From Syntrophobacteraceae bacterium (lineage in GTDB: Bacteria; Desulfobacterota; Syntrophobacteria; Syntrophobacterales; Syntrophobacteraceae): a DNA stretch of 59,155 nucleotides. A model generated the notes under the pieces. The model was not told the origin of the DNA. It was given only the letters and a program-made list of their open reading frames with translations, and did no database searches. Location of the stretch: contig JARLHP010000122.1 of the NCBI GenBank assembly GCA_031292195.1, positions 1 through 59,155 on the forward strand, given 5' to 3'. Position numbers and translations under genes: made by a program. This document shows, in pieces, positions 1-7,735 of the stretch. Positions within the stretch are counted from its first letter, which is position 1. Each line of letters opens with the position of its first letter.

Positions 1-117
1 ATCCCTGCCGATCCTGAAAGGGGCGCTGAAGGAATACACGGTTTTCTGCGCCGTGCCCTTTTCGACCGAGACCCGAATTACTGGGGGACTGGGGCTCACT
101 TCCGCCTTAGGAGTCAT
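1..117 (-). CDS. FHA-domain protein, N-terminal fragment (runs off left edge)
   Basis: Only the first 39 codons are inside the window; the ATG is at 117-115, with GGGAAGAG upstream. The fragment reads as a proline-rich lead followed by a beta-strand pattern ending in FSAPFRIGRD, the start of a forkhead-associated (phosphothreonine-binding) domain. It overlaps the end of the preceding small gene by 11 bp, so it is the last visible gene of the T6SS operon. FHA proteins in T6SS loci normally link threonine phosphorylation to assembly. A second FHA protein (TagH, 22110-23468) exists in this cluster, so this one may be a regulator, a spike-associated protein or an effector fusion. Its length and downstream domains cannot be seen. 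Confidence 0.7.
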   Translation of the reverse strand, partial: MTPKAEVSPSPPVIRVSVEKGTAQKTVYSFSAPFRIGRD

Positions 118-313
118 TCTTATTTAACTCTTCCCGGGGCTCGCCGCCTTCCGGTACGCCGGTTTGCGGGACTTTCCGCAAGTAATCGGACGGCGGCGTC
201 GTCTTCTCCAGGACGCAGGACTGCGCTCCGGGAACGGTCGTATAGGAGACGGGCGTACAGGCGTCTTCCGCGCTGCAAGGATTTAGCACAATACCGCAGC
301 CGCTTAGCGGCAT
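107..313 (-). CDS. Small Cys-containing protein of the VgrG module, function unknown
   Basis: Sixty-eight residues with a strong ribosome site (AAGGAG, 8 nt before the ATG). It has four cysteines in its first half (residues 6, 13, 19 and 33) and a polar, Glu/Pro-rich C-terminus. I do not recognise a family. It has no PAAR signature, though its place after vgrG and a DUF4123 gene is where PAAR or effector genes often sit. It starts 1 nt after the preceding stop and overlaps the next FHA gene, so it is translationally coupled on both sides. That argues for a real gene working with the VgrG cargo. It is a plausible small adaptor or spike cap, but this is inference only. Confidence 0.6.
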   Translation of the reverse strand: MPLSGCGIVLNPCSAEDACTPVSYTTVPGAQSCVLEKTTPPSDYLRKVPQTGVPEGGEPREELNKNDS

Positions 314-314
314 A

Positions 315-1073
315 CTACATTCTCCTTTCCAATTCGATCAATGCGTTATCGAGATAAGAACGGGTCTTGGAGTAGAGCCGTTCAATTTTTTTGTCCTCTT
401 CGCCGGGGGCCCCCGCTGCCAGGGTGTTTGCGATCCAGGGAAACTGCTGGTCGGTGAGGCAGCCGTGGCCGAAAATGAATATAAGCCCTGTGAAAAGAAG
501 TGAGGCTTTCGAAGACCGGGAATATGCCCCCGCAACGGAAACACCGAGCCTGACGATCTCCTCCAGGACCGCATCGCCAAGGAATTCACATTTCTGAGGA
601 TAGATTTTTTTGAAAAATGGGGGAATATCCCCGGCATCCTTTCCTGAAAAAGGCAGGGCAACCGGTCCGACGACTCTATTCAGGGCGTCTCTTTCGAATT
701 CGAGGTTCTGGCCCGCAACCGCCTCGATATATTGCATCGTTTTTTGGTACAACTGGTCGGCTCGATTCATCTGGCCGGTTTGAACATGCCCGCGCAACAA
801 CTCCGCGGCCCAGGGATATTGAGGGTCCGTATCAAAGTCGCTGCCGAGCATGAACATCAGCTCCACATAGAATCGCGCCGGACCGCGGTTGGTAAAGCCA
901 TAGCCTTCGGCGCGCTCCAGACCGGAACCGATAATTTGGCGAATCGTCTCCTCGCCCAGGATTTCGAACTGTCTGGGCGAAAACTCCGCTATGTGGAGCA
1001 CAGTTTCGATCTCGAAGCGTTTTTTCGCGTGTTGCTCAAAGACTTTGATCTGCTCGCCGCGTATGGTAAACAT
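315..1073 (-). CDS. T6SS spike-module protein with internal duplication
   Basis: 252 residues. Residues about 45-95 (GLERAEGYGF, then FYVELMFMLGSDFDTDP and PWAAELL) are echoed around 175-230 (GVSVAGAYSR, LLFTGLIFIFGHGCLTDQ, PWIANTL), so two copies of one alpha-helical unit lie in tandem. Single-unit proteins starting with a similar pattern (FTIR..Q...F, F..R, YG) are commonly found beside DUF4123 and PAAR genes in T6SS loci; this is from memory of the family. No signal peptide and no catalytic motif are seen. Position after vgrG and the DUF4123 chaperone suggests an adaptor or cargo for the spike. The role is unproven. Confidence 0.7.
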   Translation of the reverse strand: MFTIRGEQIKVFEQHAKKRFEIETVLHIAEFSPRQFEILGEETIRQIIGSGLERAEGYGFTNRGPARFYVELMFMLGSDFDTDPQYPWAAELLRGHVQTGQMNRADQLYQKTMQYIEAVAGQNLEFERDALNRVVGPVALPFSGKDAGDIPPFFKKIYPQKCEFLGDAVLEEIVRLGVSVAGAYSRSSKASLLFTGLIFIFGHGCLTDQQFPWIANTLAAGAPGEEDKKIERLYSKTRSYLDNALIELERRM

Positions 1074-1131
1074 TCCTTAAAAATCCCCGAACGATAAGTT
1101 CACAGCTCGAAATGGTCAATTTCCAATCGGC

Positions 1132-1668
1132 TCATAGGCGCACCCTGCGCTCGACGAGTTTGCCTCCGGCAAAAGCATAGTGAACCAGGTAAGCCGGGTC
1201 CTCCGCTTCTGAGTAGAAGGAGTTGACCGGTCCAAATAGGGTCTTGAGTTCCGATTCTCTGCAGGTTGGAAGATAAATGCGCAAAACCCGCGGATCGTAG
1301 TAGCGAAAATAGAGCGGCTTTCCCTGAGGGTCGTAAACCATGACGAAGGCCTGCAAGTGCCGCCTGAGTTTTTTCAAATCCACCGAGGACTCGACCATGA
1401 TCGCCCAACTATTTCCCCATCCGTGGGTCAGAAGCCAGCGGACCAGGTCCTCCCCACGGTGAAGGGGGACAAGATAAGGCGCCACATCGGCCAACTCCCT
1501 GGCCTTGTCGCCGCGAAAAAGCGAGAAGGCTTCGACGCCTGATTCAACCAGATGGGAATGAATACGGCTGTCCCTGGCGGCATCCAGGATCGCGTAGAGC
1601 TTAAGATACGGATCGTTCTCCACACTTTGCCATAGCTGGTTTTCGATCTTCCCGACGTCCTCGGACAT
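1132..1668 (-). CDS. DUF4123 protein, T6SS effector chaperone (TEC/Tap family)
   Basis: 178 residues, the usual length for DUF4123. The N-terminal part shows the family pattern YAILDAARDSRIH followed by SLFRG and APYLVPL; the middle has LLTHGWGNSWAI and LRRHLQAFVMVYDPQGKPLYFRYYDPRVLR, split here by conserved Asp and Tyr positions typical of the family. DUF4123 proteins bind VgrG and a cognate effector and load the effector on the spike before secretion; they are not secreted themselves. The gene starts 19 bp after vgrG. It predicts that a cargo protein is encoded next to it, with the 252-residue protein and the FHA protein being the candidates. Confidence 0.88.
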   Translation of the reverse strand: MSEDVGKIENQLWQSVENDPYLKLYAILDAARDSRIHSHLVESGVEAFSLFRGDKARELADVAPYLVPLHRGEDLVRWLLTHGWGNSWAIMVESSVDLKKLRRHLQAFVMVYDPQGKPLYFRYYDPRVLRIYLPTCRESELKTLFGPVNSFYSEAEDPAYLVHYAFAGGKLVERRVRL

Positions 1669-1687
1669 GGTCTTTGTCTCTCTGCTG

Positions 1688-3742
1688 TCAGGGGCTGCAA
1701 AACGGGGCGCCCGTAATCGCGGCCGACTTGAACGAATGAGACTGCGGCGATGGCGCCTTGGGAACGGGTGGCGCGGTCTCTTTTTTCACAGCGGATGATT
1801 CGCCTGGTTTGCGCGGCGCCTTGGGCGCCTGCGGCGAGCATCCCGAACCCGGAATGGGTGCGCCGCCGCTGTTTATCAACACCGTCGGAACGCCCGATAT
1901 GATCACTCCGGTGGGGCCCACGACGATGAAACTGGCGCCTGCTTTGAGAGTGATGCTCATTCCGGCTTCGATCACCACGTTCAACCCGGCCTTCAGGTAA
2001 ATCTCCAGCCCGGCATCGAGGGCATGCTTCATGCCCACTTTCTCCTGCACATCCATACCGGCTTCCCGGGAGATTGTGCCTTCCACCTTCTCGTTCCGGT
2101 CCCCTCTTACCTCCAGGTTCTTGTCACCCTCGATCAGCTGGAATCGATCGCTTTGTACGGTGAGATGGTCTTCATTGCCTATCAATTCCACCAAGTCATG
2201 TTTTACCCTCACCTCCTGGTCCTTTTCGGCCTGTAAAAAAATCAGTTCCTCACCTTTTTTGTCCTCGAACCGAAACTCGTTAATGTTGGTCGGGCCTCCG
2301 CCCCGCGAGCTGCGGGTCTTTATGCCGCTCTGGGTATCGTGGGCCGGAAGATCGTAGGGAGGCATATTGTCGTCGTTGTACACGCGTCCGGTAATTATGG
2401 GCCGGTCCGGATCGCCTTCGATGAAATCCACTATCACCTCCTGGCCGATCCGGGGGATGTTGATCGCTCCCCACTTGGCGCCTGCCCAGGTTTGCGCCAC
2501 ACGGACCCAGCAGGAACTGTTTTCATCGGCTTTGCTGTACCTGTCCCAATGAAATTTGAGTTTCACTCTCCCATATTTGTCCGTGTAAATTTCCTCACCG
2601 GAAGGCCCGACTACGATTGCGGTCTGAGGACCCTTCACGACGGGTTTGGAAGTGAGGCGCGCAGCCCGGAAAGGCCGCCTGGAGGGTATGGCGGTAAAGC
2701 TGCATGAATAAATGTCGTGCCCCGGTTCCTCACCGCCGGTCCTGTAGACATCCGAGACTATCTTATGGTTTGCGGAAACAATCAGGTACTCGCGATTCTG
2801 GTCCTTGCGAGGGTGTCCGCCGAGTTCGAAAAGACTGCCCGTGGAAAGGCCTCGGGCGTTGCCTTCTCCCTGCAGGAGTTCGTGGCCCGATTGCACTCCC
2901 TCGATGTGCACACGGGCATAAGTCTGGCCCTGATCGGCTTCGAGATATTTTCCCGGATAATCATAGACTTCCATTCCGGACATGACGTGTTCATGTTGAA
3001 TCGCCGATTTGACCTGCAGGTTGGCTTTTGGCGTTCTAAAATTGAAATCGTTCAGCGCGAAAACACCCGATTGAACCTGCTGCACGATACGCCATTCATA
3101 GATATGGTCCCGCTCGCGGCGCAGAGTGGCGACCAGAGGAAAGTACGGCACTTTTTCATAGCCCGGAACGGGCTGGTGGGAACTCACGGAGTCGGACAGC
3201 ACAAGGGTGTGTTTGTCGTTTTCATGTTTGAAGTAATAATAAATTCCCTCGTTTTCCATCAACCGGCTGACGAAGTTGAAGTCACTTTCACGGTACTGTA
3301 CGCAATTCCTCCAGGGGTGATAGCTGCCGCTCAGCGCCTCTTCGTAATCTGAAAAGCCCTGGTCGCTGAAAACCTGCCTGATGATATCCGGGACCTTTTT
3401 ATGTTGAAAAATCCGGCAGTTCGCGCGCAGGCTCAGAAACCATAACCATGGGCGCACGGTCGCATGGTAGGCAAAAAGGTCTCCGACGACGCCGGCCTGG
3501 CTAAAGTTGCTGACATGGCCGCTGAAATATCGCGTCTTGCCTGGCGGCATGTCCAGCCGGGCAGTAATCTTTTGGCCGAGGATGTCATCGAACTTTATGT
3601 TCGGGTTCTCGCTCAAAAGGTCTATCTGAAATTCAAAAAGCCGCCCCAGTTCCTCAGTGACCGTCATGCCGCGCAATAACAGAATGTCTTTGCCCAGCGG
3701 CGATTCGATTTCAACTTGTCTATGAGCTTGTGTTATTCCCAT
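1688..3742 (-). CDS. vgrG: VgrG (TssI), T6SS spike protein
   Basis: 684 residues. The N-terminal half is the phage gp27-like hub (EELGRLFEFQIDLLS, PYVFYREND-like stretch QYRESDFNFVSRLMENEGI). It is followed by the gp5-like OB fold (GEEIYTDKYGRVKLKFHWDR, then SSCWVRVAQTWAGAKWGA) and a beta-prism region with ELIGNEDHLTV. The last 50 or so residues are a Pro/Lys/Ser-rich tail ending in GAPFCSP, not a recognised enzymatic domain. VgrG trimers tip the Hcp tube. The start overlaps the clpV stop by 10 bp. The flexible tail may be the docking site for the adjacent DUF4123 chaperone and its cargo (inference). Confidence 0.96.
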   Translation of the reverse strand: MGITQAHRQVEIESPLGKDILLLRGMTVTEELGRLFEFQIDLLSENPNIKFDDILGQKITARLDMPPGKTRYFSGHVSNFSQAGVVGDLFAYHATVRPWLWFLSLRANCRIFQHKKVPDIIRQVFSDQGFSDYEEALSGSYHPWRNCVQYRESDFNFVSRLMENEGIYYYFKHENDKHTLVLSDSVSSHQPVPGYEKVPYFPLVATLRRERDHIYEWRIVQQVQSGVFALNDFNFRTPKANLQVKSAIQHEHVMSGMEVYDYPGKYLEADQGQTYARVHIEGVQSGHELLQGEGNARGLSTGSLFELGGHPRKDQNREYLIVSANHKIVSDVYRTGGEEPGHDIYSCSFTAIPSRRPFRAARLTSKPVVKGPQTAIVVGPSGEEIYTDKYGRVKLKFHWDRYSKADENSSCWVRVAQTWAGAKWGAINIPRIGQEVIVDFIEGDPDRPIITGRVYNDDNMPPYDLPAHDTQSGIKTRSSRGGGPTNINEFRFEDKKGEELIFLQAEKDQEVRVKHDLVELIGNEDHLTVQSDRFQLIEGDKNLEVRGDRNEKVEGTISREAGMDVQEKVGMKHALDAGLEIYLKAGLNVVIEAGMSITLKAGASFIVVGPTGVIISGVPTVLINSGGAPIPGSGCSPQAPKAPRKPGESSAVKKETAPPVPKAPSPQSHSFKSAAITGAPFCSP

Positions 3743-6570
3743 GGTTTTCCCGCAACGGAAATTGGTTCTGAATGCAGGCCATCGGCACGTTTTCCGTGGA
3801 TTCTTCCCTTCTTCTTTCGCTCTTTTGCGCCCGCAACGGTCCTTATCACATCATATACGAACTCTCCATCGACCACACGGACGTGAACGCCGCCGATCGC
3901 GGTCCCTTCCATCATGGATATCAGTATTTTGCGGCTTACCTCGGGCAGGACGGTGTTTGTCAAAATGGCGTCGATCATGCGGCCGCCGCTTTCCTGTTCC
4001 GTACAGCGGTTCACAATCTGGTGCACCATCTCCGAATCGTAGGTAAACGGAATCCCGTGATTCTCCATGACCCTCTTTTCGATTCGCCCAAGCTGCAGCC
4101 GCACTATGTCTTGCAACACCGAATGGCTCAGCGGATAGTAAGGGATAATCACCAGCCGCCCCAAAAGAGCCGGCGGGAAGACACCCAACATCGGTTTTCT
4201 CAACGCCTTGGCGAGCGCCCCGGCATCGGGCGTTAGCTCAGGATCGCCGCACATATCCATTATGAGGTCCGTACCCACATTGGTCGTTAGTATAATCAGC
4301 GTGTTCTTGAAATCAATCGCGCGTCCCTCGCCATCTTCCATCCATCCCTTGTCAAATACCTGAAAGAAGATCTCGTGAACGTCGGGGTGGGCCTTTTCCA
4401 CTTCATCAAGCAGTATGACGGAGTAAGGTTTGCGCCGCACAGCCTCGGTCAGTCTGCCGCCTTCGCCATAGCCCACATAACCCGGAGGCGCCCCCTTGAG
4501 CGTGGAAACCGTGTGCGCCTCCTGGAATTCGCTCATGTTTATGGCGATCATGTTCTGTTCTCCGCCGTAGAGCGCTTCGGCCAGGGCAAGGGCCGTTTCG
4601 GTCTTGCCCACTCCCGATGGGCCGGCCAGCATGAAGACGCCGATCGGTTTCTGCGGGTTGTCCAGTTTTGCCCGTGCTGTATAAATGCGCCTGCTGATGA
4701 CATCCAGGGCGTGTCGCTGTCCGATGATGCGCCGCCCCAGGATGTCGCCCAGGTTCAAAATGGTGTCTATCTCATTTTTAACCATCCGGCCGACGGGAAT
4801 CCCTGTCCAGTCGGAGACCACCGCTGCGACGGTCTGGGCGTCGGCGGTGGGCAGAATGAGGGGCCTTTCCCCCTGTAATTCCTTCAACCTGGCTTGCAAG
4901 TCCTTGTGCTCGTGTTCCAATCGGCTGATTTTCAGACCGTTGTCTTTTTGCTTTTCCGCGCCTGTTTCCTCCCCCACGGCGGACTCGGTTGGAGATCTGT
5001 CGCCGTAGGGCGCTATGCCTGTCAATTCCCGCAGGCGCGCACGTTTGTCCAGTATCTTTGCTACCAGTTCCTGTTCCGATGTCCATCGCTGCTCAAGATG
5101 TTCCAGCCTTTGCTTCTCCATCCCCAGCTCGGCCTTCACGTGTGCGCTGCGTTCAGCCGTGTCCGCTGCGATGCCCCGCTCCCGCTCGATAATCTGCGAC
5201 TCCGTTTCCAGGCCGGATATGCGCCTGCGGCAATCATCGACTTCAGCCGGCACCGCATGCTGGCTGACAGCCACGCGGGCGCACGCGGTGTCTAGAAGGC
5301 TAACGGCCTTATCGGGCAATTGCCTGTCGGCTATGTAGCGCCTGGAAAGCTTGACGGCGGCTTCCAGCGCCTCGTCGAGCAACTGCACCCTATGGTGTTT
5401 CTCCAACGCCGAGGCAATGGCGCGCATCATCTGCAGCGCTTTTTCCTCACTCGGTTCGAGCACCTGCACCACCTGGAAACGGCGGGTGAGAGCCGGGTCT
5501 TTTTCGATATATTTTTTGTATTCAGCCCAGGTGGTAGCGGCGATGGTGCGCAACGTGCCGCGGGCCAGCGCCGGCTTGAGCAGATTGGCGGCGTCACCTG
5601 TGCCTGCCAAGCCTCCCGCGCCGATCAGGGTATGCGCCTCATCGATAAACAGGATCACGGGCCTCTCGGAGGATTGGACCTCATCTATAACCTGTCGCAG
5701 ACGCTTTTCGAACTCACCTTTGTAGCTTGCCCCTGCCTGCAGGAGCCCCAAATCCAGAGCGCGCAACTCCACATTCCGGAGCGCGGGGGGCACCTCGCCG
5801 GCCGCTATTCGCAGTGCGAAGCCTTCCACAACCGCAGTTTTCCCCACACCTGCTTCCCCGGTGAGAATCGGATTGTTCTGCCTGCGGCGCATCAGGATAT
5901 CCACTATTTTTCGAATCTCTTCATCCCGCCCGACGGTCGGGTCGATTTCACCTTTGCGGGCTTTCTCGGTAAGATCGACCGAGTATTGGCGCAAGCCCTG
6001 GTCTCTGCCCGAGAGCCCCAGCCTTGACGCCTCTTCTGTTTCCGCGGCTTTGGCATCCCCCAGCCTGGTTCCGTCCGATGCGGCAAGATGTTCTTCGGGT
6101 GAACCGCCCACGATCGTATTGAATTTGTCTGTGAGTACCTCGATGCTGATTTTTTTAAACTCCGGTGAAAGCCCCTCCAGCGAATAGCGCAGCCCCCTGG
6201 TCTTCAGAATGCCAAGCAATATGTGGCCGGTGCGCACCCGGGACTGGCCGAACATAAGACTGGAGTAAATCCAACCACGCTCAACAGCCTCTTCGATCCC
6301 TGGAGACAAATCCAGGCTGACGGTGGACCCCCTTGGAAGATGATCAAGACTGGCAGTCAAATCCTTGGCAAGTCTCGACAGATCGATTTGAAAATAAGAA
6401 ATGACGTGATGAAGGTCGGAGTCCTGTGATTGCAGGACCTGGCTGAGCCAGTGCACCAACTCGACATAGGGATTTCCGCGCATCTTGCAAAAGACCGTAG
6501 CGCTCTCCATTGCCTTGAACGCCAGGCTGTTGAGCTTACCGAAAAGGGCACTTCGGCTGATTTCAACCAT
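3733..6570 (-). CDS. clpV: ClpV (TssH), T6SS sheath-recycling AAA+ ATPase
   Basis: 945 residues from the ATG at 6570, chosen because AGGAGG lies 9 nt upstream and the protein then begins MVEISRSALF as expected; an upstream in-frame extension has no ribosome site. There is an N-domain with Clp repeats, a first AAA+ module (Walker A GEAGVGKT near residue 238, Walker B VILFIDEAH), a middle coiled-coil insert, and a second AAA+ module (GPSGVGKT, VILLDEVEKAHP). The enzyme disassembles contracted TssB/TssC sheaths so subunits can be reused. The GEAGVGKT and N-domain pattern place it in the ClpV rather than ClpB branch, supported by its T6SS neighbours. Confidence 0.96.
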   Translation of the reverse strand: MVEISRSALFGKLNSLAFKAMESATVFCKMRGNPYVELVHWLSQVLQSQDSDLHHVISYFQIDLSRLAKDLTASLDHLPRGSTVSLDLSPGIEEAVERGWIYSSLMFGQSRVRTGHILLGILKTRGLRYSLEGLSPEFKKISIEVLTDKFNTIVGGSPEEHLAASDGTRLGDAKAAETEEASRLGLSGRDQGLRQYSVDLTEKARKGEIDPTVGRDEEIRKIVDILMRRRQNNPILTGEAGVGKTAVVEGFALRIAAGEVPPALRNVELRALDLGLLQAGASYKGEFEKRLRQVIDEVQSSERPVILFIDEAHTLIGAGGLAGTGDAANLLKPALARGTLRTIAATTWAEYKKYIEKDPALTRRFQVVQVLEPSEEKALQMMRAIASALEKHHRVQLLDEALEAAVKLSRRYIADRQLPDKAVSLLDTACARVAVSQHAVPAEVDDCRRRISGLETESQIIERERGIAADTAERSAHVKAELGMEKQRLEHLEQRWTSEQELVAKILDKRARLRELTGIAPYGDRSPTESAVGEETGAEKQKDNGLKISRLEHEHKDLQARLKELQGERPLILPTADAQTVAAVVSDWTGIPVGRMVKNEIDTILNLGDILGRRIIGQRHALDVISRRIYTARAKLDNPQKPIGVFMLAGPSGVGKTETALALAEALYGGEQNMIAINMSEFQEAHTVSTLKGAPPGYVGYGEGGRLTEAVRRKPYSVILLDEVEKAHPDVHEIFFQVFDKGWMEDGEGRAIDFKNTLIILTTNVGTDLIMDMCGDPELTPDAGALAKALRKPMLGVFPPALLGRLVIIPYYPLSHSVLQDIVRLQLGRIEKRVMENHGIPFTYDSEMVHQIVNRCTEQESGGRMIDAILTNTVLPEVSRKILISMMEGTAIGGVHVRVVDGEFVYDVIRTVAGAKERKKKGRIHGKRADGLHSEPISVAGKPWE

Positions 6571-6583
6571 ATGTTTATTCCTC

Positions 6584-7735
6584 CTACACCGCCTCATGGT
6601 GGGCAAAACGGGCTTCCACATCGCCGGCTAAGCCAGTCACAGGTCCGACCGGGGTGGTTGCCTCAGCGCTTAGTTCATCGCGCGCATAGCCCGCTCCGGC
6701 GCGGCCCGGTAAGACAGGCGCGTTGAATACCAGGTCCTCGGCATCCGTATTGACGGTTCTTTCCCCGAGCCATGTGGTCCATCCCAGGCGAGACTTTCCG
6801 TCCAGACACAGCTTCGGCACTTCTTCGCGCTTTAGAACCAGGTTTATATCCCAGGACCATTCATCACCCGCATAATTGCGCACCAACGCGACCAAACGGA
6901 CGACCCGGGTGGCGACAGGCAGAAAATTCAGATAATCCTCGTAGCCCATCGGACCCAGAACTATACGGAACTTGTGCTGGCAGCTCCAGACCTCGGTTCC
7001 CAGAATGATCGAGGCGCCAAGGGTCCCGCTGGACGGATCCTGCCCCAGGCGTTGAATGTCATTTTTGGGGAGAGGCAACCATTCGCCGTTGAATTCCTTC
7101 AATTTCGCGGGCAACCCGAAATATTCGGCAATGAATGCCTCCAGACCCTCAGGATGTTTGGTTTGACAGGAGAGGTGACCGCTATAGCACAGTTTGGTCC
7201 AGTCGGAAATTTCATCCCGATTTCTAAATGCCGGCATACCTATACCTTCGAGCGAGCCGACATAGACGGAAAACCGGTCCGACTCGGGCCTGTCGAAACT
7301 GACGGTGGGCTCGTTGTTGGCCCAGGCGCGGTAGAAAAGCGAGAGCATCCGATGATGAAATGCATCGAGGAAGCGGGCAAAAGTGGGGTCTTTGTGCTTT
7401 CTGGCCCGCTGCTGGGCGAACTCCGTAAGGTGCAGCGGCATAGGACCGTTTGGGCCCAGCAGTCCAAAAAGGCGGACCAGCAGCCGGTGCGGCTTACCCT
7501 CATCTCCGGGCTCGAAGGCGGTAATGCTTGCGGATTCAAAATGCAGGGAGGCTTCCTGAGCCAGTCTGACAGGGTCTTCCCGCGGCCTGCGCGACATCCC
7601 GAGTCTTGGCGAATCCGCGTAGAGGCACTCGATCAAGCGCAGGGTTTGATAAAAGCCAAACTCATAGGGATCTTCTTTGAGTTTGTCGATAAGAGCAGCT
7701 AGACGCTGTGCCTGTTTCCTATCCTCACGGGCCAT
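6584..7735 (-). CDS. tssG: TssG, T6SS baseplate protein (ImpH/VasB)
   Basis: 383 residues, within the family range. Conserved stretches include the N-terminal FGFYQTLRLIEC, the central VRLFGLLGPNGPMPLHLTE, and the later FRIVLGPMGYEDYLNFLP. TssG with TssF, TssE and TssK forms the baseplate wedge around VgrG in the cytoplasm below the membrane complex. It overlaps the 3' end of tssF by 37 bp, the usual tight coupling of this pair. A GGAG ribosome site lies 10 nt before the start. Confidence 0.95.
   Translation of the reverse strand: MAREDRKQAQRLAALIDKLKEDPYEFGFYQTLRLIECLYADSPRLGMSRRPREDPVRLAQEASLHFESASITAFEPGDEGKPHRLLVRLFGLLGPNGPMPLHLTEFAQQRARKHKDPTFARFLDAFHHRMLSLFYRAWANNEPTVSFDRPESDRFSVYVGSLEGIGMPAFRNRDEISDWTKLCYSGHLSCQTKHPEGLEAFIAEYFGLPAKLKEFNGEWLPLPKNDIQRLGQDPSSGTLGASIILGTEVWSCQHKFRIVLGPMGYEDYLNFLPVATRVVRLVALVRNYAGDEWSWDINLVLKREEVPKLCLDGKSRLGWTTWLGERTVNTDAEDLVFNAPVLPGRAGAGYARDELSAEATTPVGPVTGLAGDVEARFAHHEAV

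Noticed and set aside
107-313. PAAR spike-tip protein
   Set aside because: The 68-residue protein has cysteines but no PAAR repeats or DUF4150 pattern, so PAAR was not assigned.
6571-6621. Longer ClpV start (17 extra residues)
   Set aside because: The extension lies over the ribosome site AGGAGG that clearly serves ATG 6570, and it has no family similarity.
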